From Actinomycetota bacterium (lineage in GTDB: Bacteria > Actinomycetota > Geothermincolia > Fen-727 > Anoxymicrobiaceae): 33,699 nucleotides of DNA. Both the position numbers and the translations under genes were made by a program. The notes beneath the pieces were generated by a model. It did no database searches and was not told the origin of the DNA. It saw nothing but the letters and a program-made list of their open reading frames with translations. The DNA lies in the NCBI GenBank assembly GCA_018831265.1, contig JAHJCO010000041.1, positions 1 to 33,699 of the forward strand, read 5' to 3'. This document shows positions 24,533-30,976 of this stretch, in pieces (the first letter of the stretch is position 1; each line of letters starts with the position of its first letter).

Positions 24533-24541
24533 TGATAGAAT
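24533..24541 (+). promoter_or_regulatory. Extended -10 promoter of the acyl-CoA synthetase gene
   Basis: TGA-TAGAAT lies about 75 bases before the ATG at 24617. It resembles the TGA-TAAGAT of the conserved leader blocks at 10236 and 26648. The -35 region is not recognisable. Confidence 0.4.
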
Positions 24542-24616
24542 ACTGAGCGCTCCCGGCCGGAAGATCTCGGAGAATCCGCCGGGACGAGTATCAACACCGG
24601 TATGGGGAGGCAGACA

Positions 24617-26407
24617 ATGGCAGAGAAAGACAGGCCCACCAACCTCGTCGACATGTTCGAGCAGAGCGTCGCGAAGCACGGCCCGAACAAGCTGTTCGGG
24701 ACCAAGAACGCCGCGGGTGAGTACGAGTGGGTCACCTACAGCGAGGTCGGCCGCAGGGTCGACGACCTCCGCGCCGGCATGGCCGCCAAGGGCATCGGCA
24801 AGGGTGACTGCGTGGGGCTCATCGCGAACAACAGGAACGAGTGGGTCGTGGTCGCCTTCGCCACGCTCGGCCTGGGTTGCCGGTTCATCCCGATGTACGA
24901 GGCCGAGCTGACCAGCACCTGGAAGTACATCATCTCCGATTCGGGAATAAAGGTGCTGTTCATCTCCAAGCCGGAGATACTGGAGAAGGTGGAGACCTTC
25001 AAGGCGGACGTGCCCTGCCTGGAGCAGATCTACGTGATAGACGCGGAGGGCCCGGACTCAATGGTGGCGCTGGAGGAGCTCGGCCGCGAGAAGCCCGTGC
25101 CGTCGGTGAAGCCGGACTCGGAGGACATCGCGGTCCTTATCTACACATCGGGGACCACCGGTGAGCCCAAGGGCGTCCTGCTCTCCCACGGCAACTTCAC
25201 CTCGAACACGATAGACGCCGGGAGCTGCTTCCCGGACCTGGGCCCCGGCGACCGCAGCCTCTCCATCCTCCCCTGGGCCCACTCCTACGGCCAGACCGCC
25301 GACGTCTATAACTTCATACACATCGGGGGCTCCGTGGCGTTCATGGGCAGCGTCCAGACCATCGTGGAGGATCTGGGCAGGGCCCAGCCGACTTTCCTCA
25401 TCGCGGTCCCGCGCATCTTCAACAGGGTGTACGACGGGCTGTGGGCGAAGATGGACGAGGAGGGCGGCCTGCCCCGCAAGCTGTTCGTGATGGGGGTCGA
25501 GTCGGCCAAGCAGAAGCGCGAGCTGGCGGCCCAGGGCAAGTCCAGCTTCATGGTCGACCTGAAGTACAAGATCGCCGACGCCATCGTCTTCAAGAAGATA
25601 AGGGCCCGGTTCGGCGGCAAGCTCAAGGGCGCCATCACCGGCAGCGCGATGATGAACCCCGAGATTGCCCTCTTCTTCTCCGATTTGGGCATCCCGACCT
25701 ACGACTGCTACGGCCTTACCGAGACCTCCCCCGCGGCGACCATGAACCGCCCGGCGAAGAACAAGATAGGAACCGTAGGATCGGCGATCCCGAACGTCAG
25801 GATAGAGATCGACTCGTCCGTTGTCGAGGAGAGTGCCGACGACGGCGAGATAATCGTCTACGGGCCCAACGTGATGAAGGGCTACCACAACAAGCCCGAT
25901 GCGACCGCCGAGGTGATGACACCGGACGGCGGCTTCCGGACCGGGGACCGGGGCAAGCTTGACGAGGACGGCTTCCTCAAGGTGACCGGGAGGATCAAGG
26001 AGCAGTTCAAGCTCCTCAACGGCAAGTACGTCTTCCCGAGCTCCATCGAGGAGGAGATAAAGCTCATCCCCATGGTCGCCAACGCCATGATCTACGGTGA
26101 GAACAAGGAGTACAACATCTGCCTGGTCGTGCCAGACTTCGAGGTGCTGGCCAAGTACGCCGAGAAGGAGGGCCTGCCCAGGGAGCCCGCGGCGCTGGTC
26201 GCCAACGAGAAGGTCCAGACGATGATCTCGGACATGATAAAGGACGCGCTCAAGGGGACCTACGGCAGCTACGAGATCCCCAAGAAGTTCGTCTTCCTTG
26301 CCGAGGACTTCACGCTCGAGAACGGGATGCTCACCCAGACCCTGAAGCTGAAGCGCAGGGCGGTGGTCGAGGGATTCCAGGACCAGATCGAGGCTTCGTA
26401 CAAGTAG
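24617..26407 (+). CDS. Long-chain fatty-acid-CoA ligase (AMP-forming)
   Basis: This 596-residue member of the ANL superfamily activates fatty acids to acyl-CoA through an acyl-AMP. The P-loop YTSGTTGEPKG is at about 176-186. YGLTETSP, FRTGDRG and the hinge/lysine region GRIKEQFKLLNGKYVFPSSIE follow, as in long-chain (ACSL/FadD15-type) synthetases. The extra central segment (SAKQKRELAAQGK..., then GKLKGAITGSAMMNPEIALFF) is also typical of the long-chain class. ATG 24617 is used because GGGGAGG (24604-24610) lies six bases upstream; ATG 24602 is in frame but has no good site. It is a single gene with its own promoter, and chain-length specificity is not visible. Confidence 0.92.
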   Translation: MAEKDRPTNLVDMFEQSVAKHGPNKLFGTKNAAGEYEWVTYSEVGRRVDDLRAGMAAKGIGKGDCVGLIANNRNEWVVVAFATLGLGCRFIPMYEAELTSTWKYIISDSGIKVLFISKPEILEKVETFKADVPCLEQIYVIDAEGPDSMVALEELGREKPVPSVKPDSEDIAVLIYTSGTTGEPKGVLLSHGNFTSNTIDAGSCFPDLGPGDRSLSILPWAHSYGQTADVYNFIHIGGSVAFMGSVQTIVEDLGRAQPTFLIAVPRIFNRVYDGLWAKMDEEGGLPRKLFVMGVESAKQKRELAAQGKSSFMVDLKYKIADAIVFKKIRARFGGKLKGAITGSAMMNPEIALFFSDLGIPTYDCYGLTETSPAATMNRPAKNKIGTVGSAIPNVRIEIDSSVVEESADDGEIIVYGPNVMKGYHNKPDATAEVMTPDGGFRTGDRGKLDEDGFLKVTGRIKEQFKLLNGKYVFPSSIEEEIKLIPMVANAMIYGENKEYNICLVVPDFEVLAKYAEKEGLPREPAALVANEKVQTMISDMIKDALKGTYGSYEIPKKFVFLAEDFTLENGMLTQTLKLKRRAVVEGFQDQIEASYK

Positions 26408-26417
26408 GTCTTTCGAA

Positions 26418-26474
26418 GCTTGGGCCGGGACTTCAGTCCCGGGTGAGACGGCGGACTGAAGTCCGCCCCCAAGC
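26418..26474 (-). repeat. Cloverleaf-shaped intergenic repeat, copy 2
   Basis: An outer stem GCTTGGG/CCCAAGC encloses CCGGGACT-TC-AGTCCCGG and GCGGACT-GA-AGTCCGC. Read on the minus strand it matches 20375-20434 in hairpin order and linker, with a different outer stem. It lies just after the acyl-CoA synthetase stop and could also help end that transcript. Confidence 0.7.
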
Positions 26475-26480
26475 CACATT

Positions 26481-26520
26481 CCTCCCTCTCCCCTGGGGGG
26501 AGAGGGTCGGGGTGAGGGGG
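26481..26520. repeat. CCCTCTCCCC palindromic repeat
   Basis: CCCTCTCCCC pairs with GGGGAGAGGG across a three-base loop, followed by TCGGGGTGAGGGGG. This is a widespread type of intergenic repeat in GC-rich bacterial genomes. It occupies part of the 26408-26791 gap. The remainder (26521-26647) shows no gene or recognisable site. Confidence 0.6.
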
Positions 26521-26647
26521 TTTCTCTATCCCCCGGCCAGGGGGAAGAGTACCAGCTGTGGACACATCATCCCGGCCTGAGAGTACGGTGTGATTGCCGA
26601 CAGGAATCACTACCGGGTCCGCTCCCTCTGTTAATCATCCTTCCCAG

Positions 26648-26683
26648 GATGATAAGATACCCTCGAGTGGCGACAGCGGTAAC
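26648..26683 (+). promoter_or_regulatory. Conserved promoter/leader block, copy 2
   Basis: This is the same block as at 10236-10272: GATGATAAGATACCCTCGA, then GTGGCGACAGCGGTAAC with one base missing between. The flanking sequences of the two loci are not alike, so the block seems selected. It lies 109 bases before the GTG at 26792. Confidence 0.55.
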
Positions 26684-26791
26684 GAGCACCGATTCAAACA
26701 TGCTTGCTGCACGGGAGAAGCGCGACCGCTTGACGGTCTGATCACAGAACCCGGGCACTGGAGGCGGAAGGTCGGTAGCGGTGAAGCCCGA

Positions 26792-29700
26792 GTGGTCCAG
26801 TCGTACCGGGGGGGGTCTTCGGCTACAACAGCGGCCCTTTTCCTACTCATCCTGATAGCTTCCGCCTTTCTTCTCGTCATCCTGGCCCGCCCGGCGCTCG
26901 CCTCCGATTTCACAGTTACTGATCCAGCCGATTCCGGACCCGGGACCCTCAGGGACGCGATCAACCAGGCTAACGCCAACGGCGAGCCCGATACCATCAC
27001 CTTCTCGACCGACATGACGATAGAGCCCCTCTCCAGTTACGACCTGACCGAAGACTCGACCGTCATCGACGCAGCCGGCTACACAGTGGTAATCGACTGC
27101 ACAGGCATACCGGCGGAAGAAGCCGACCACTGCATAGGCCTCTTCTCCGATGGAAACACCCTACGCGCTCTGAGGATCATCAACATGCCTCTATCGGGCG
27201 ATCCTTATCAAGGGATAGCGGTGAGGATCGGCAACTCCAGCGCGAACTCGGTGGCCGGATGCTACATAGGCACCCCTGACGGCCTCACCCCCGTTCCCAA
27301 CGGCCGGGGTATCGTGATAGACGGAGGCGGCAACAACCATGTGGGCGGCACAAACCCGCAGGACCGCAACCTCATCTGCTCATCGGAGGCCGAAGGAATG
27401 AGGCTGGAGGGCACTACCGCGAACCTCATCGAGGGCAACTACGTGGGGGTTGGCTCCGACGGCCACACCGACATGGCCAACGGCTATCGCGGCGTATGGG
27501 TCACCGGTGGCGCTTCCAACACCATTGGGACCGCGAACGTCATGACCGGCGCTTCCTGCGTCTACCTCCAGGATGCGGGCGGCACTCAGGTAAAGGGCAA
27601 CAGGATCGGCACGAACGCCGATGGCGATGCGACCATCGCCCCCTTTCCCTTCGATGAGCGCTCGGGGATAGTGGTCACGGGGTCGGGGAGCGTGCAGGTC
27701 GGAGGGACCGCCCCTGAAGACGGGAACCTGCTGTCCGGCCTCTCATACGGAATACAGATCCTGGCGGGCTCCGGGGGCCACACGATAGTCGGCAACTTCA
27801 TAGGTACCGATGCAACAGGCACCCTCCCGCTGGGGATCAGCAGCCACGGCATCCTGATCCAGGGTTCGGACAACCGGGTCGGCGGGAGCACCCCGCAAGA
27901 GCGAAACATCATATCATGCTGCCCCAACGCCAACGTCTGTACCTACACCCCCGGCACGGGCAACAGGATAGAAGGCAACTACGTGGGTACCGACGTCACC
28001 GGCGAGCTGGCGCTCGGCACCAACGGAGCCGGGATCGGCTCGTTCGGGAGCGGCAACACCATCGGCGGGGACTCGCCCGGCGAGGGAAACCTCGTGTCGG
28101 GATGCAATCTCGGCATCCTGCTGAACACCCCCACCGCGACCGGCAACACGGTAGCCGGAAACCTGGTCGGCACGGACAAGGACGGCCTTACCCCGATTCC
28201 CAACACCTACGGGGTGCTGCTCTCGGATGCCGGCGGCAACACGGTCGGGGGTGACACGGCCCCGGAGCGCAACCTGATATCGGGCAACGACTACGGTGTA
28301 CTGATAGGGGGCGGGGACGGCAATACGGTATCGGGCAACTACATAGGCGTTCGGGGCGATGGCACCGGCGTCTTTCCCGACCAGCAGTACGGCGTTCTCT
28401 TGAGCGGTGATTCGAGCGACAACGTGATTGGCGGAGACGATTCCACAGAGGCGAACGTAGTCGCCGGGCAGACCCTGGCAGGGGTCCAGATCACGGGGGA
28501 GGAAAGCAACCCGGCATCGGGAAACACGATAGAAGCCAACATCATCGGCGTGGACCTTGCCGGAGCCCCCGCTCCGAACCTCAGCGGCATAAGGATGGGC
28601 GACTACGCACAGGGGAACAGCATCGGAGGCCCCGGCCCGCTCGCCAACACCATAGGTTCCAACTCGGGCGCGGGAGTGATCGTCGAGGGCACGGCTTCCT
28701 TCGGCAACGCCATCAGCGGCAACAGCTTCAGCGAAAACGGGGGGCTGGCCATAGACCTCATTCCCGATGCCGGACCCAACGCTCCGCAGGCCTCCTTTCC
28801 CTACCCGACGGCAGGCCAGCCGAACCTGTGGATGAACTTCCCGGAGATCACGATCGCCGAAGAGATAGAGGGCGGCACAACGGTAAGCGGTACGGCGCTT
28901 CCCGATTCGCTCGTACAGGTATACCGGGCCGATGTGGACGCCAGCGGGTACGGCGAGGGCGCGGAGCTCGTGGCCCAGACCGTCTGCGAACCTTCGGGGG
29001 ACTTCGAGCTGACCGGGCTCGCACTTCCCAGCGGCCAGAGCGTGACCGCCACCGCCACAGATGCCATGGGCAACACCAGCGAGTTCTCACAATGCGTGAC
29101 AGTCGCCGACCGCCTTGCACCTTCTGGAAGCATCTCCATCAACGGCGGAGCCGCCTCCACCACACACAGGGACGTGACACTCTCGCTGACGGTTTCCGAC
29201 AACATGTCTCCTCCCCAGGACTGCGCCATGCTCCTGTCCAACTACCCGGACTTCCTGGATGCCCGATGGATTCCCTTCGAACAGACCAGGAGTTGGGAGC
29301 TGCTTGCAGGAGGCGGCACAAGGACGGTCTACGTGATGTTCCGGGACCAGGCGGGCAACGAGAGTGAGGTCTACCAGGACGCAATAGAGCTCCAGGAGCC
29401 GGTGATCGAGATACCGGTGCTGAAGAGCCTCACGCCCGCGAAGGCCCGGATGGGGACAGCGGTGAGCGTACGGGGCGAACACCTGGGTACGCCGACTCCC
29501 GATTACAAGCTCTACATCGGGGGGAAGCAGGCTGTAGACATCAGTGCCTGGTCCTCCTCCGAGATAATCGCCATCATCCCCGAGGGGGCAAGGACGGGCA
29601 CCGTGTTCCTGAGGTCACCCGCGGGCGACAGCAACAAGCTTGACATCACCATCATGACGACCTGGTACTTCGCAGAAGGCTGTATCGGGGGCACACAGGG

Positions 29701-30976
29701 ATTCGAGGAGTACATATCCATCCAGAACATGGCCAAACCCGACGAGGGCTCCTTCGAGGAACCCTCGGCACAACTGGCCGTCGAGTTCTTCCCCGCGGGC
29801 AAAGACCCGGTTACCCTCTTCTTCGACCTGCCACCCTACAACCAGCTCACGGTGGACGTTGCCGGGTACCTGGAGTACAGGGGGGTGTACAACCGGGCGG
29901 AGCATGCTGGTGCCCCGATGGAGGTGCCCGTCAGGGTAACAAGCAGGAGCGGGGTGGACATCTCCTGCTCGAGGGCGGTGTGGTGGAACTGCCAGGGTGA
30001 GCGCCACGCCTCGCCCGGCGTGATGACTCCCCGAAAGACCTGGTACTTTTCCGAAGCCTGCAGCGCCTGGGGGTTCGAGACCTACCTGCTGCTGTTCAAC
30101 CCGAACGCCGTCTCCCAGGATGTCTCCGTCGGTCTGCTCAACGGAAAGCCGCATACGAAGGCCTTCACTGTTCCTGCCAAGACAAGGGTAACCGTGGACC
30201 TGGAGCGCGAGTTCGGGCCCTTGGAAGCCGCTTTGAGTCTCACCTCGGACCTGCCGTTCGTCTGCGAGCGCTCGATGTACTGGGATGGCTTCAAAGGCGG
30301 CCACAACAGCCTGGGCCAGTCCTCACCGTCCAGGCAGTGGTACTTCGCCGAGGGGTGCACCGCCTGGGGATTCGAGGAGTGGCTGCTGCTGGGGAATCCC
30401 GAGTCAGAACCCGCCGAGGTCAATGTCTTCGCATACACGGATACGGGCATGGCGCCACTGACCTCATTGTCGGTTCCTCCGGGAGGCAGGACCACGCTCA
30501 GGGTCAACGACTTCATCCCCGGGAATAACGTATCGTTGGAGGTGTCTGCAAACGCCCCGCTCATCGCGGAGAGGAGCATGTACTGGAACTCGGCTGGCTA
30601 TCGCGCCGGTCACTCCAGCGCGGGGGTTCGAGCCGCCGGGGCTGAGGTCTGGTTCCCCGACGGTGACTGCACCGACGGGGGAGACAGCTACCTGCTCCTG
30701 TTCAACCCCACCCAGTACGACTGGACGGTGAAGGTATCCGGATTCATGCCCATGAGGGCGCTCGTGATGTCGGAATACGTGGGAGTGCCGGCACACAGGA
30801 GGGTGACGGTGGACCTGAACCGCTTCGGCAAGGATGGGTACTGCAACGTGAGATACTCCGTTTTCTCCCTCAGGGTGCTGAAGAACCAGACCGGGGCGCC
30901 GACGGTGGTGTCGGAGATGTGTGTTTACTCACGACAGATGTCGGGGGGGTCAGCTCACCATGGCGCTATCTGGTAG
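26792..30976 (+). CDS. Secreted right-handed beta-helix protein with Ig-like, IPT/TIG and WYFAEG repeats (operon copy 2)
   Basis: A paralog of the protein at 10364, of 1394 residues if it starts at GTG 26792, with the same domain order. A signal peptide (ATTAALFLLILIASAFLLVIL...ALAS) is followed by DSGPGTLRDAINQAN, the beta-helix coils, two Ig-like domains, an IPT/TIG domain (VLKSLTPAKARMG) and four WYFAEG-type units, ending GGSAHHGAIW. The start is uncertain. Aligned with copy 1, the equivalent start is a GTG at 26781, which is out of frame because of a run of eight Gs at 26808-26815; nine Gs would restore it. A far-upstream TTG at 26594 is unlikely because it precedes the conserved promoter block. 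The end overlaps the next gene by 17 bases, as in copy 1. Confidence 0.8.
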   Translation: MVQSYRGGSSATTAALFLLILIASAFLLVILARPALASDFTVTDPADSGPGTLRDAINQANANGEPDTITFSTDMTIEPLSSYDLTEDSTVIDAAGYTVVIDCTGIPAEEADHCIGLFSDGNTLRALRIINMPLSGDPYQGIAVRIGNSSANSVAGCYIGTPDGLTPVPNGRGIVIDGGGNNHVGGTNPQDRNLICSSEAEGMRLEGTTANLIEGNYVGVGSDGHTDMANGYRGVWVTGGASNTIGTANVMTGASCVYLQDAGGTQVKGNRIGTNADGDATIAPFPFDERSGIVVTGSGSVQVGGTAPEDGNLLSGLSYGIQILAGSGGHTIVGNFIGTDATGTLPLGISSHGILIQGSDNRVGGSTPQERNIISCCPNANVCTYTPGTGNRIEGNYVGTDVTGELALGTNGAGIGSFGSGNTIGGDSPGEGNLVSGCNLGILLNTPTATGNTVAGNLVGTDKDGLTPIPNTYGVLLSDAGGNTVGGDTAPERNLISGNDYGVLIGGGDGNTVSGNYIGVRGDGTGVFPDQQYGVLLSGDSSDNVIGGDDSTEANVVAGQTLAGVQITGEESNPASGNTIEANIIGVDLAGAPAPNLSGIRMGDYAQGNSIGGPGPLANTIGSNSGAGVIVEGTASFGNAISGNSFSENGGLAIDLIPDAGPNAPQASFPYPTAGQPNLWMNFPEITIAEEIEGGTTVSGTALPDSLVQVYRADVDASGYGEGAELVAQTVCEPSGDFELTGLALPSGQSVTATATDAMGNTSEFSQCVTVADRLAPSGSISINGGAASTTHRDVTLSLTVSDNMSPPQDCAMLLSNYPDFLDARWIPFEQTRSWELLAGGGTRTVYVMFRDQAGNESEVYQDAIELQEPVIEIPVLKSLTPAKARMGTAVSVRGEHLGTPTPDYKLYIGGKQAVDISAWSSSEIIAIIPEGARTGTVFLRSPAGDSNKLDITIMTTWYFAEGCIGGTQGFEEYISIQNMAKPDEGSFEEPSAQLAVEFFPAGKDPVTLFFDLPPYNQLTVDVAGYLEYRGVYNRAEHAGAPMEVPVRVTSRSGVDISCSRAVWWNCQGERHASPGVMTPRKTWYFSEACSAWGFETYLLLFNPNAVSQDVSVGLLNGKPHTKAFTVPAKTRVTVDLEREFGPLEAALSLTSDLPFVCERSMYWDGFKGGHNSLGQSSPSRQWYFAEGCTAWGFEEWLLLGNPESEPAEVNVFAYTDTGMAPLTSLSVPPGGRTTLRVNDFIPGNNVSLEVSANAPLIAERSMYWNSAGYRAGHSSAGVRAAGAEVWFPDGDCTDGGDSYLLLFNPTQYDWTVKVSGFMPMRALVMSEYVGVPAHRRVTVDLNRFGKDGYCNVRYSVFSLRVLKNQTGAPTVVSEMCVYSRQMSGGSAHHGAIW
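30205..30522 (+). repeat. Near-identical DNA tract shared with the paralogous gene (copy 2 side)
   Basis: Partner of 13771-14088. A second stretch (about 30636-30723, matching about 14202-14289) is identical over nearly 90 bases. These islands stand out from the more diverged beta-helix parts and suggest gene conversion in the repeat-coding region. Confidence 0.75.
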
